DNA of 64,000 nucleotides from Micromussa lordhowensis (lineage: Eukaryota > Cnidaria > Anthozoa > Scleractinia > Lobophylliidae): the NCBI GenBank assembly GCA_964020085.1, contig OZ026599.1, forward strand, positions 29,109,033 to 29,173,032. The letters are read 5' to 3'. Below are positions 33,550 through 41,592 of this stretch, piece after piece. Each line of letters begins with the position of its first letter. Position 1 is the first letter of the stretch. The translations under genes were made by a program, and so were the position numbers. The notes beneath the pieces are model-generated. The model saw only the letters and a list, made by a program, of their open reading frames with translations. It had not been told where the DNA came from and searched no databases.

Positions 33550-34011
33550 ATGAGTGTCGCAATGTCGAGTGGAGAAGACGATTGCATCATCTGCTTCTAC
33601 CCAACCACAGAAGCAAGTAGCGCCTGTTGTCAACAACCGATTCATTACAATTGTATTGATCGGTGGTTTCATACACAGCTGCAGACCAAATCTTTCTCAG
33701 ATATCACATGCCCTTACTGCCGTACCAGGATCAACAGCGTTAATTTTGACATTATGGTTTCCAACTACAAGAACGCCATGGAGTCCAAACCTTTCTACGA
33801 GGATCGCGTGTTTATGAGAGCCGCTAAAGCTGCATGGGGTGATCGTCCTTTATGGAGAGGTAACGATGGCTATTTTTATGGTGAAATGTGGAACGTAACC
33901 TCTAATACCTCCGATGTGATGTTCCTGGGGTGTAACAAGGAGCAGACTTTGGCTCGCATGCGTGCCATCACGAACTATTTAGTTACACTATCATGCGAAT
34001 ATATGGAGTGA
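33550..34011 (+). CDS. RING-finger protein, 153 aa (probable E3 ligase)
   Basis: Start chosen at the first ATG, 33550 (MSVAMSSGED); the frame is open a little further upstream but with TTG only. The RING residues are C12-x2-C15, C26-C27-x4-H32-x2-C35 and C54-x2-C57. This matches the cassette-array RING across the shared promoter, so the two genes probably arose by duplication. The C-terminal 90 residues (WGDRPLWRGNDGYFYGEMW) match nothing I know. Unlike its partner it has one exon and no cassettes. An AATAAA at 34151 could end the transcript. Probable early viral ubiquitin ligase. Confidence 0.85.
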   Translation: MSVAMSSGEDDCIICFYPTTEASSACCQQPIHYNCIDRWFHTQLQTKSFSDITCPYCRTRINSVNFDIMVSNYKNAMESKPFYEDRVFMRAAKAAWGDRPLWRGNDGYFYGEMWNVTSNTSDVMFLGCNKEQTLARMRAITNYLVTLSCEYME

Positions 34012-34094
34012 TTTGTGTCGTTCAAGATATGTTAATCAAGAATGAAAGACAGCAAGGAACTTTTTTGCAATGCTTTTAATGTAGATCAATGCTT

Positions 34095-34152
34095 GTACAA
34101 CAATTGTTTTTTACGTACAACAATTGATTTTTTACGTACAACAATGTTTTAA
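34095..34152. repeat. Three tandem 20-21 bp repeats
   Basis: GTACAACAATTGTTTTTTAC and near copies start at 34095, 34115 and 34136, in the gap between two convergent genes. An AATAAA at 34151-34156 overlaps the end. Probably a 3' UTR element with no coding role. Confidence 0.7.
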
Positions 34153-34169
34153 TAAAAAAAATGTTGATT

Positions 34170-34535
34170 TTACAATTTTAATCGTTTCTTAGCTTTCATG
34201 ATATTTTTAACAACACGTTCTGTTATTTTTTTTTTGCCTGGTAATTGATCAATGGCTTTGATCATTTTTGTGTCTGCTTTCCATTTGTCCTGTAAAGATT
34301 TTGCTCTTGAATAATCAATGTCATGTTGCTTGGCAATACGGTCGAGACGGTTGATGCCTGGATCTCCACGTGCTAGACGTTTTTTTAGTTTGGTACCAGG
34401 TCCCATGTATTGATATCCAGGCCAATGAAATTCAATTCCTGTCTTTTCAATCATCTTTTGAATATCGAATCCTTTTTTTCTTCCTCCCCATTGTTTGTAT
34501 ACTCGTCGTGGTGCTCGTTTTCTTCCTCTAACCAT
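34170..34535 (-). CDS. Phospholipase A2-like protein, 121 aa
   Basis: Starts at ATG 34535, 7 bp after the stop of the 212-aa gene. A very basic N-terminus (MVRGRKRAPRR) precedes a domain with the parvovirus-VP1-type PLA2 signature: YMGPGT (43-48, calcium loop), then the catalytic pair H71-D72 in AKQHDIDY, then KADTKM (87-92). In viruses this fold breaches the endosomal membrane during entry, and it is known from some Polinton/adintovirus genomes. The basic ends suggest a virion component that also touches DNA. Third gene of its transcription unit. Confidence 0.8.
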   Translation of the reverse strand: MVRGRKRAPRRVYKQWGGRKKGFDIQKMIEKTGIEFHWPGYQYMGPGTKLKKRLARGDPGINRLDRIAKQHDIDYSRAKSLQDKWKADTKMIKAIDQLPGKKKITERVVKNIMKAKKRLKL

Positions 34536-34541
34536 AATTGT

Positions 34542-35180
34542 TCACGTAGAAGATGGAAATAATCGTTTTCTTGTCTCACCTCCTAATGGCTCCCAAGATT
34601 CCCATCCTTCAGCCCTTTTAAGCCTTCGGAGAGGTGCTGGCTCACGCCTTTTTTGACCAACTCGTTTTCGAGATTTCCTTAATGTTTTTTTAATTGTTTC
34701 TTCCAGAGTGGGTTGTTCTATAATAGGCTCTTCGAAGAAAGGTAATTCTGATGCCAATTGTTTGCGACTTATTCGAGGTTTTTTCTTTGGAGTTTCTGTC
34801 ATTGGCGTTACGGGTTCTGTTTTCACAGATGTGGCTCTAGCTGGAGTCACTGTTTTCAGAATACGTTGTAATAATTTCTGTTGTACTGGTGTGATGAGAT
34901 CTTCATCTTCATCTTCTTCCATCATTCCTACTGCTGAGCTAATTCCTGGTGGTAATTGGCGCATCCTTTTGATCAAAGCTTGAAGTTTCGGATTGATTTG
35001 TTGTACCAAACTTTGTTTTTCAGCGCTTGACATTCTTGGATTTTTCAAAATACGTAATTTTTTAGCCGATAGTTTGGCAGCTGTGTCCAAGGTAGGGTCT
35101 TCAGTTAATTTTCCTTTGAACCAACTCACCATTTCGGGATCCTCCGCAGGGATCATGTACATTTTACGGTATTTTGACAT
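34542..35180 (-). CDS. Basic structural/core protein, 212 aa
   Basis: Starts at ATG 35180, 8 bp after the stop of the small core gene. The N-terminus YRKMYMIPAEDPEMV is followed by a helical Lys/Leu-rich part, an acidic patch (EEDEDED), a Pro/Thr-rich linker (TPVTPMTETPKKK) and a strongly basic C-terminus. Located between two other virion-type genes. Likely a minor capsid or DNA-condensing protein. No firm family. Confidence 0.65.
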   Translation of the reverse strand: MSKYRKMYMIPAEDPEMVSWFKGKLTEDPTLDTAAKLSAKKLRILKNPRMSSAEKQSLVQQINPKLQALIKRMRQLPPGISSAVGMMEEDEDEDLITPVQQKLLQRILKTVTPARATSVKTEPVTPMTETPKKKPRISRKQLASELPFFEEPIIEQPTLEETIKKTLRKSRKRVGQKRREPAPLRRLKRAEGWESWEPLGGETRKRLFPSST

Positions 35181-35187
35181 CTTGTTG

Positions 35188-35502
35188 TTAACAACAATTT
35201 TTTACAATAGTACCCAAACCAGACCAAAAGCGTCCACCTTTCTGATTTATAAGGGCTTGTCGTCGCTTTTTAAGGGATACGCTTCGTTTTCCAACACGTC
35301 GTAATGTATTTCGAAACGGACTAAGTTTGGCCATGGTAATTGGTGACACAGGAATGTTGTTTCGTAGCAGATTGAGTGTGATTTCACTGATGGCATTAAT
35401 TTGATCTTTGTTTGCATGTTTGAGTAAATCTCTTCTTCTATTCCGTTCACTAGCAGATACAATCGCACGTAAAAATGGTACTTGTCTCTTGATTCTATCC
35501 AT
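35188..35502 (-). CDS. Small basic Polinton core-type protein, 104 aa
   Basis: Starts at ATG 35502, 40 bp after a TATAAAA box. The pattern VPFLRAI, then a helical stretch around ISEITLNLLRNNIP, then repeated Lys/Arg and a C-terminal QKGGRFWSG matches a short basic protein that recurs in Polinton and adintovirus genomes. The KGG/R site resembles targets of adenovirus-type proteases. Probably packaged with DNA and cleaved on maturation. First gene of a three-gene unit. Confidence 0.7.
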   Translation of the reverse strand: MDRIKRQVPFLRAIVSASERNRRRDLLKHANKDQINAISEITLNLLRNNIPVSPITMAKLSPFRNTLRRVGKRSVSLKKRRQALINQKGGRFWSGLGTIVKNCC

Positions 35503-35541
35503 GCTGAAAAAATATTTTAAAAAAATTGATAGTCATGTTGT

Positions 35542-35548
35542 TTTTATA
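35542..35548 (-). promoter_or_regulatory. TATA box, core-protein/PLA2 unit
   Basis: TATAAAA on the minus strand, 40 bp before ATG 35502. Confidence 0.65.
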
Positions 35549-35552
35549 GTAT

Positions 35553-35833
35553 CTATGGTGAGAATGAATTACTCGAACGTGTTACACTAGGTCTTCCACC
35601 ATCTTTGTAGGTCGTGGTGATGGTATTGGTGTGTGTAACTCCTGAAATTTGCCTTCCTTGCATTTTTTGAATGTTTTGCTGTTGAAGTCTTTGTAATTCT
35701 CGTAGTAAATCTTGTTGACGATAACGACGTCTAACACTACTTGTGGGTGTATCGTCACTTCGTCTTGATCCATTACTACCTCCACTACCACCTGGACCAC
35801 CACCACCACCACTGCCACCACCACCACTGCCGC

Positions 35834-35892
<59 letters not shown>

Positions 35893-36428
35893 GGTGGGCC
35901 GCGGCCGGGGCCACCACGTCTTCGTCTACCCCCTCCTCTTCTCAAGGCTTTGGAGGGTCTTCCACGCGGTGTGCTAGGAGGTGTGATAGGTGGAGGTGAT
36001 GTTGGAACCGCTCTTCTTTTTCTAACTTGCCGTAACGGTCTTTGCCATATTGAAGGTGAAATTGGAGGTGTTGAACGCAATGAAGGGGAAGGTCCTGATC
36101 CATAAAATGAGGCAGATAGGGGAATGGGGGAAGGTGAACCCACACCCGCAGGTGATGATCCTGATGTTGGTGCTTTTGGAGTAGAGCTCTTTGGTGTTGA
36201 TGTTTTTGGAGTAGAGCTCTTTGGTGTTGATGTTTTTGGAGATTGTGTCATTCGCTCAAATATTATATCAATGTCATAGCGACCATATGAAGGAGATACT
36301 GGAGATAATGGGGATGGATATTCTCTATCCAGTATGCTGTCGACATCAAAACCTTGGGCTTGCGCTTGATTGTAAAACGTCGTATTGTAGCGTTGAATTT
36401 CATTGTCGGTACTACTTTTAGCACTCAT
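35553..36428 (-). CDS. Ser/Pro/Gly-rich protein with polyglycine tract, 291 aa
   Basis: ATG 36428 overlaps the stop of the ATPase gene as ATGA. The N-terminal 60 residues look ordered. Then come repeats of STPK/TSTPK (about residues 65-90), a Pro-rich basic part with RRGGGRRRRGG, and a tract of more than 30 Gly with few interruptions. The tail carries a helical segment (LLRELQRLQQQNIQKMQG). Low complexity suggests a flexible, perhaps phase-separating or DNA-coating protein. The tandem TSTPK repeats and the GCC tract are expected to vary in length between copies. Confidence 0.65.
35826..35892. repeat. CCG/CCA trinucleotide tract
   Basis: Nearly pure CCG and CCA triplets on the plus strand, coding the glycine run on the minus strand. 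The mirror proline and histidine ORFs on the plus strand are shadows of it. Confidence 0.85.
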
Positions 36429-37072
36429 GATGAGGTATAAGTGGTAGTAAAGCCTTCTCCTTGTAATATATTGGCTATCAGTCTTTTCTCGTCGTCACTA
36501 TTAGGATGAAAGTCGAATATGAGATAGCCATAAGGCCGACTTGTGGCGTCCCTATATACTCCTAAGACATCTTCCCAATCACTAGGATAAGCTTGTAACA
36601 CCATATTTTTTACCCCCAATTGATCTCTTGGATTTTTAAACGCCACGATGTAATGTGCATTTCTAGAGATGGTTTTGGCATATTTTCCTGGTGGGAACAT
36701 GTCTTGACAGAGATATAGTACTGTTACATTATTGTGATGAGAATGTTTCGTAAATAGATCCAAGATAGTCTTATCATTCCCACCTTCATCCATCAAGTCA
36801 TCTAATATCAGTACTCCTCCCCCATTGAACCATTTATGAATGTCTTCGACAGTTGGAATGCCTTTATGAAATCGTATGCCTCGCTGTTTCATTCCATGAA
36901 ATTTATCTTGCCAGGCTCCGTAACAATAATAAACTTTAGAGGTGTTCCCGTGAAAGAATTGGTTTCTTTCTCGTAACAAGCGTTCCACGAATACGGTTTT
37001 TCCACTACTGGATGGTCCCACCACCAATATGCTGCAAGGGCTTCGGAACATAAAAGACTCACAGACACTCAT
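36425..37072 (-). CDS. FtsK/HerA-type DNA packaging ATPase, 215 aa
   Basis: Start chosen at ATG 37072 (MSVCESFMF), 40 bp after a TATATAA; the frame extends three codons back only to a TTG. Walker A is GPSSSGKT (19-26); Walker B is VLILDD (87-92), followed by LMDE. A polar residue in the LYLCQDMF strand fits sensor I. This is the A32-like ATPase that pumps genome DNA into the capsid of Polintons and related viruses. Length and position beside protease and MCP are typical. Confidence 0.93.
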   Translation of the reverse strand: MSVCESFMFRSPCSILVVGPSSSGKTVFVERLLRERNQFFHGNTSKVYYCYGAWQDKFHGMKQRGIRFHKGIPTVEDIHKWFNGGGVLILDDLMDEGGNDKTILDLFTKHSHHNNVTVLYLCQDMFPPGKYAKTISRNAHYIVAFKNPRDQLGVKNMVLQAYPSDWEDVLGVYRDATSRPYGYLIFDFHPNSDDEKRLIANILQGEGFTTTYTSS

Positions 37073-37110
37073 GATGTACAATAAATTAATTTTTTAATGA
37101 TTTTGCTTGT

Positions 37111-37117
37111 TTATATA
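37111..37117 (-). promoter_or_regulatory. TATA box of the ATPase unit
   Basis: TATATAA on the minus strand overlapping the protease stop region, 40 bp before ATG 37072. Confidence 0.6.
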
Positions 37118-37656
37118 TCAATATAACAACAGGTAAAATTATACTGTTGACATGGTAAATAAGCAATATCTTTTAAACTCTGTTTAATTTCTTTTTTAAT
37201 CATGTTCCCCACTTTATGATCGTTTGCCACATAATCGTTGCTGAACAGCCCAGTAAAATCTTCCATGCTTTTATCACGACATCGGTACTTGAGATACATC
37301 AATGCGTATTGTCCGCATGAATTCGAATTTAGTTCTTGTAATGATTTGGCGTTGCTTGATATGCTTTCCCAATTATCCATCACCCAAGGTACGACCAAGG
37401 ATCGACTGTACCAATTTAATGGTACTCCGTAACTGTCCATCACTTCACATTTGCCTTGTTCCGTGTAGATACCAAACCAGTGACTACCAACTTCCTTAAT
37501 GGGATCCGTGTTCACAATGTAGGCACAAGGTTTGATAAATTCTGGTTTTTGAGGTAATTGATCGGAGGCGAAGACTCCTTTAAAAATCGGTTTCAGTATG
37601 GGATCGTCCTTAGCAAGATACTCCAATTGAGTGGTGGAAAATGGTATGAATTCCAT
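37111..37656 (-). CDS. Adenovirus-type (Ulp1-like) maturation cysteine protease, 181 aa
   Basis: Starts at ATG 37656, 13 bp after the MCP stop. The catalytic residues are in the order of the C5/C48 clan: H59 in GSHWFGIY, D74 in EVMDSYG, Q107 and C114 in NSCGQYAL. The Q-to-C spacing of seven matches the adenoviral enzyme. It would cleave capsid and core precursors; candidate GG sites occur in the small basic proteins of this element. Translated from the MCP transcript or a subgenomic one. Confidence 0.93.
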   Translation of the reverse strand: MEFIPFSTTQLEYLAKDDPILKPIFKGVFASDQLPQKPEFIKPCAYIVNTDPIKEVGSHWFGIYTEQGKCEVMDSYGVPLNWYSRSLVVPWVMDNWESISSNAKSLQELNSNSCGQYALMYLKYRCRDKSMEDFTGLFSNDYVANDHKVGNMIKKEIKQSLKDIAYLPCQQYNFTCCYIDI

Positions 37657-37668
37657 GTCTTTGTTTTT

Positions 37669-39090
37669 TCAATCCACTCTACCCACTATCATCTGTTGCC
37701 TGTAAATGTCGTATTGCACACTGCCGGTGGGTTTTATTTCCAACATGTTTTCAAATTCACCATAAATAATGACAGTGATGCCATGATTGACATTAGCCCC
37801 CAATTGCAAGTAGATCTTTAACCGTCCTTGTTGTCGTGGGTTAAGGTCATCACTTTCTTGACAGCCTGAAGCCACATTATTCCACATGAACAATGTAGTG
37901 TTTTTGTTTTGTCCCCAATGCTCGTAACCTAACATACTTCTTCCATTTTCATTCAGACAACCAGCTGTAATCAGGCGGTAATAGCCTTCCATGTCTAGTT
38001 GACCATTGTCATGATTCATTTCTAGGGCTTCATCGGGATATTCTTCCCCTTCAATGATTTGTTTAATATTTTTAATTCCAAACTTTTGGAATGAGAATGG
38101 ATTCCATTTGTAACCACCATTGTATGCATTTTGGTGCACTAATCCTACTATGGTACGATCTGGAATACGTCCATTGAAGATGTCTGTTTCTTCCCAAGTA
38201 CGGGTATTGGTTGGGATGGTGAATGATCTGATTTCTGATCGCACTGTTGGGTAATACACAGATTTCATTTGCCTCAATCTCATTTCTGAGATGTCATTGA
38301 ACTTGTCAGATCTGACTCTTACAAGGCAAGCGATGAACTCCATTTTGAAATTCTCCTGAGTTAGTTGAGCGGTATTTACAATACCGTTGCAGAAGAAGGA
38401 CGGTTCATTCAATGTGAACCGCATCTTGAGATCCACTGAAGGCACCAATAAACGCCGCACTTGGAAAATGTCAATATGTGGCTTCCCAAGCAATTGAAGG
38501 GTTTTTCCATCTTTAATTCTATTTTTCAACTTAAACGCATTGACGAACGCTTTTTTGGCTTCAGAACTCAATGCTACATAGTCAGCATGACCATTTCCTC
38601 CATTGGCTGCAGTGTCAATATTGGTTGCGGTTATTTCCGGTGTGTGATCCAAGGCTGAGTAGAATCCTTGCGGTTCCAAGTAGGTTTCAGCGGCTTCTTT
38701 GTCATAATTTAGGATGGTCTCCAAGTACGCTTTGTACGCATACGTGTCGGTCTGCTCTGTGATCAAAGTGCCATTGAGATAAACTGAGGGTTGTTTGATG
38801 ATTGTATGAAACGCATTAGATGCTAGCCACGTGTTTGTTGCATCCGCAATATTGCCCCCACCACCTTCGAGCAATTTTAATTCCATTTTAAAATAGCTTC
38901 GTGAAAGATCTATGTAATCACGACCTCCAGGAATATTGAATTCCACTGGATTAATGCTACGGCTTGTAGGATCAATGGTCACCATCCTGTAACTGTGAAT
39001 GGATGTATCCGTTGCAGGAACCGTGAAAAGGTCCAAAACGGCATTTTCGGTTTGACCGGATGCCTCGTGGGCTGGAATGGGTTGTGCCAT
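37669..39090 (-). CDS. Major capsid protein, double jelly-roll, 473 aa
   Basis: Start chosen at ATG 39090 (MAQPIPAHEA), 43-49 bp after a TATAAAA box; an upstream in-frame start at 39156 would lie before that TATA. The N-terminal motif YIDLSRSYFKMELKLL and the spacing of strands match Polinton and adintovirus hexon-like proteins. Length is typical (about 450-600). It forms the pseudo-hexameric capsomers. Intact, so particle formation is plausible. Confidence 0.93.
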   Translation of the reverse strand: MAQPIPAHEASGQTENAVLDLFTVPATDTSIHSYRMVTIDPTSRSINPVEFNIPGGRDYIDLSRSYFKMELKLLEGGGGNIADATNTWLASNAFHTIIKQPSVYLNGTLITEQTDTYAYKAYLETILNYDKEAAETYLEPQGFYSALDHTPEITATNIDTAANGGNGHADYVALSSEAKKAFVNAFKLKNRIKDGKTLQLLGKPHIDIFQVRRLLVPSVDLKMRFTLNEPSFFCNGIVNTAQLTQENFKMEFIACLVRVRSDKFNDISEMRLRQMKSVYYPTVRSEIRSFTIPTNTRTWEETDIFNGRIPDRTIVGLVHQNAYNGGYKWNPFSFQKFGIKNIKQIIEGEEYPDEALEMNHDNGQLDMEGYYRLITAGCLNENGRSMLGYEHWGQNKNTTLFMWNNVASGCQESDDLNPRQQGRLKIYLQLGANVNHGITVIIYGEFENMLEIKPTGSVQYDIYRQQMIVGRVD

Positions 39091-39132
39091 CTCGTCAATA
39101 AAAATGAATGTTGCAAAAGTCTCTTTTTTCCT

Positions 39133-39139
39133 TTTTATA
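39133..39139 (-). promoter_or_regulatory. TATA box of the MCP unit
   Basis: TATAAAA on the minus strand, two bases past the stop of the upstream basic gene. It decides the MCP start at 39090. Confidence 0.7.
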
Positions 39140-39140
39140 G

Positions 39141-39485
39141 CTATTGATATAACCACGGCTCTGGAATTCGTCGATAACTACTTTGCGCTGCACCAGTTAA
39201 TCCCATCCGTTTATAATCTTTTTGTTTACCCAATTTATACCCCATCTTTGCAGCACCCAGAAAAACGTTACCTCCTTTTTGTCTTCTTTTCCTTCGTCTT
39301 TGTTTTCGTTGACGTATTAATTTTTTGGAAGCAGCCACTAAACTTGGTGAAAACAAAGTAAATTGACCTCCTTTCTGTTTACGCCTTGTCATAGCGGTTC
39401 TTCTCACAGCTAATCCTACATTACGGTATGGATTTCTGAAACTCACTGTGGGTACAATACCTTGACTTCTCAACTGGTAATCCAT
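39141..39485 (-). CDS. Basic core protein with two GG cleavage-like sites, 114 aa
   Basis: ATG 39485 overlaps the previous stop as TGATG. The N-terminal part (MDYQLRSQGIVPTVSF) is followed by KQKGGQFT (about 37-44) and RRQKGGNVFLGA (about 68-79). Between them is a dense basic stretch (RQRKQRRRKRR). This is the layout of adenovirus-like core peptides cut by the viral protease. Probably binds genome DNA in the particle. Confidence 0.7.
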   Translation of the reverse strand: MDYQLRSQGIVPTVSFRNPYRNVGLAVRRTAMTRRKQKGGQFTLFSPSLVAASKKLIRQRKQRRRKRRQKGGNVFLGAAKMGYKLGKQKDYKRMGLTGAAQSSYRRIPEPWLYQ

Positions 39486-39757
39486 CAGTACTGAAATATA
39501 TCAACTCTTCGTCTACGTGGACGTCGTCTTCGCCTTTTATTGTAAAATGCTCCACCCGATTGACCAGTCAATAATCTGGATACTTTCCGTCCAGCAGAAG
39601 ACAAGAGTTGTCGACCTTTTCTTTTGGCAGTTCTTTTCAATTTAGTTACTATTAAATTTTTTAGATAATTCGTCCCTGCTTTTCGAAGGACACCACCAAG
39701 TCCTCGCCCTCTTTGACCACCATTTGGTTTATACAGTCGCAATGCACCACCTCTCAT
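39485..39757 (-). CDS. Very basic core protein, 90 aa
   Basis: Starts at ATG 39757. Rich in Arg, Lys and Gly (GGQRGRGLGGVLRKAG), with a GQSGGAFYNK cleavage-like site near residue 70 and an RRRRRPRRRR tail. Resembles the DNA-condensing proteins of adenoviruses in composition only. Its stop and the next start share TGATG. A TATATAAG at 39814-39821 is a possible promoter, about 60 bp upstream. Confidence 0.68.
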   Translation of the reverse strand: MRGGALRLYKPNGGQRGRGLGGVLRKAGTNYLKNLIVTKLKRTAKRKGRQLLSSAGRKVSRLLTGQSGGAFYNKRRRRRPRRRRVDIFQY

Positions 39758-39813
39758 GATTCTCTTTTTTTACGTTTACAAAAAAAATAATGAGAAGTGA
39801 CTTTATTAATCGC

Positions 39814-39821
39814 CTTATATA
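39814..39821 (-). promoter_or_regulatory. Possible TATA box of the basic-protein pair
   Basis: TATATAAG on the minus strand, about 60 bp before ATG 39757. Confidence 0.45.
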
Positions 39822-39853
39822 CTCATACCACAATAACATGAAACGTTTATTTT

Positions 39854-40432
39854 TTATTTTAACTTCTCCAAGAATAAACTTACAATGTATGAAATGTAAA
39901 TATAAAAGAATTCATCTCTTTTTTCAAATGCCTTCATAACATCTTTTAGTTGTTTTCCGTTCAAGATTAATGCTTGCCCTACATCTCTGAACATGTGCCA
40001 TTGATTCATCAGGTAGTCTCGTTGTTGAAGTGATGTATCAAAGGACCCCATGACTTCTTTGATTTCTAACAATCGTTTCTGTAACGAAGAAACGAATCGA
40101 ACAGCTTTTTGGCCTACAAATGGTATTGGAATGTCACTGCATGAGATCCAATGAAGTAACAGTAAAAACTGAAACACATCTTCCAGGATTGTCTCTGGTA
40201 CATTCTGCACATAGTAAAGTCGTTGATTTTGTGTGGGTCCATAATAATGTTGAATCCAATCCTGCTTTTGACCGTGGTATAATGGAAGAGCGAGTTCTCC
40301 TTCAATGCGCTTAACGCGTAAACGATCTAATCCTAAAATGGTTTGAAAAAAAGGTCCTTTTCTGAATGGACGTGTACTCGGTACTTTGAAAAAATGGGAA
40401 GATTGGTCTGAAAATCGACACATGAAGGCCAT
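39854..40432 (-). CDS. Hypothetical protein, 192 aa
   Basis: Starts at ATG 40432, 37 bp after a TATAAAA box that overlaps the stop of the penton gene. The middle is helical (ILEDVFQFLLLLHWI, SSLQKRLLEIKEVMG). The C-terminus ends in an aromatic hydrophobic helix (FFYIYISYIVSLFLEKL) that could span a membrane. Position among virion genes suggests a structural or membrane-associated role. No family recognised. Confidence 0.65.
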   Translation of the reverse strand: MAFMCRFSDQSSHFFKVPSTRPFRKGPFFQTILGLDRLRVKRIEGELALPLYHGQKQDWIQHYYGPTQNQRLYYVQNVPETILEDVFQFLLLLHWISCSDIPIPFVGQKAVRFVSSLQKRLLEIKEVMGSFDTSLQQRDYLMNQWHMFRDVGQALILNGKQLKDVMKAFEKRDEFFYIYISYIVSLFLEKLK

Positions 40433-40468
40433 GATTTCAAATAATATCGTAATCCTGTATCTTCTTCT

Positions 40469-40475
40469 TTTTATA
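40469..40475 (-). promoter_or_regulatory. TATA box of the 192-aa gene
   Basis: TATAAAA on the minus strand, sharing bases with the TAA stop of the penton-like gene. Confidence 0.65.
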
Positions 40476-41592
40476 GCAATTTTTCACTTCTCCGTTTGAA
40501 TAGTAATGTCAAAATTGTTGAACCACCTCTAATATCCGCTAATTGCCCATCTGCTTCACTAACAGCTACTTCAATGGTGTCAAAGACGTTCTTTCTGATG
40601 GGAATGAACTGTAAATGTAACGGTTCAAATTGACTACGCCCTTTAAACTTGTTAGTGTACACGACTTCTCTGATCATGTCTGTTTGCTTTCCACCCACGA
40701 TCTGTGGTTGAGCGACGTCGGTGTAAATGAACAATGTTCGAGTTTCATTTCCAAAGATTCTCTCGAAATTGGAATTGATGTCTGTGATGTACCAATTACA
40801 AAATCCATAAAGTCTTAGATAATCTTGTCTCTCACCTAAAATCGTCGAAACGTTTGTCATCACTTTCCAAAACCTTCCACGACGATTTCCAGGGACCTCT
40901 ACCACACCATATGCTGCAGGATCCGGTACTTTAGGTCCTCGCTTAGTAGTATGTATTAGTTCAATGGATTCACCGAGAATCCAGAAAGTATTTCCAGCTC
41001 TATCACGAGCTTCTTTGACTAATCCAAAAGCCTCTGCTAAGGGTAGACTAATGTCTGTGTAAGAACCTTCATTTAATAAATGAAGTGAGTCATTGTCTAT
41101 CATCAAATCAAATTGATTTCCACGTTCCACCCATTTGTAAGTAGGCATTCCTGTATCCCCAGTGACATTGGTAAATAATTCGTCAGGTTGTAGACCGGTA
41201 TTGAATTCATAGTTGGTCCTTTGAATTATCTTTTTCCAAAATGACAATCCATCTCTGACTGGGTTGTCTGCTAGATCCAAAAGAGACTCACGTACATAAA
41301 ATGCATTATTAGCCAAACCAATTGGATCTTCAAGATTAGGTGAACCATCAGCGTTTTCGCCGAATGTACCAGAAAAGTGTGTAACTACCTTTTGTACAAA
41401 CGGATACTTTCCAAGCAGGGAACTTTTAAGCACTGATTCTGTGTCTGGAAATGAAATCGTTTGAAGTGCCACTTCCCAATCATCTTCTGTTAATCGAATT
41501 TCATTGACCAGTTTGACTTTGTAGTTATTGGTTTTATTATCTGGAAAGATACTGGTACTTGCGTCACTTGGTAATGTTATAGTAAAAGTCAT
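40471..41592 (-). CDS. Penton-like minor capsid protein, 373 aa
   Basis: ATG 41592 overlaps the integrase stop as ATGA. The N-terminal motif FTITLPSDAST, then FPDNKTNNYKVKL, then WEVALQTISFP is the conserved start of the Polinton minor capsid (single jelly-roll, penton) proteins. These form the five-fold vertices with the MCP. Length is normal and no break is seen. Confidence 0.88.
   Translation of the reverse strand: MTFTITLPSDASTSIFPDNKTNNYKVKLVNEIRLTEDDWEVALQTISFPDTESVLKSSLLGKYPFVQKVVTHFSGTFGENADGSPNLEDPIGLANNAFYVRESLLDLADNPVRDGLSFWKKIIQRTNYEFNTGLQPDELFTNVTGDTGMPTYKWVERGNQFDLMIDNDSLHLLNEGSYTDISLPLAEAFGLVKEARDRAGNTFWILGESIELIHTTKRGPKVPDPAAYGVVEVPGNRRGRFWKVMTNVSTILGERQDYLRLYGFCNWYITDINSNFERIFGNETRTLFIYTDVAQPQIVGGKQTDMIREVVYTNKFKGRSQFEPLHLQFIPIRKNVFDTIEVAVSEADGQLADIRGGSTILTLLFKRRSEKLL

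Noticed and set aside
35741..36105. Proline- and histidine-rich plus-strand ORFs
   Set aside because: Mirror images of the minus-strand polyglycine-coding triplet tract.
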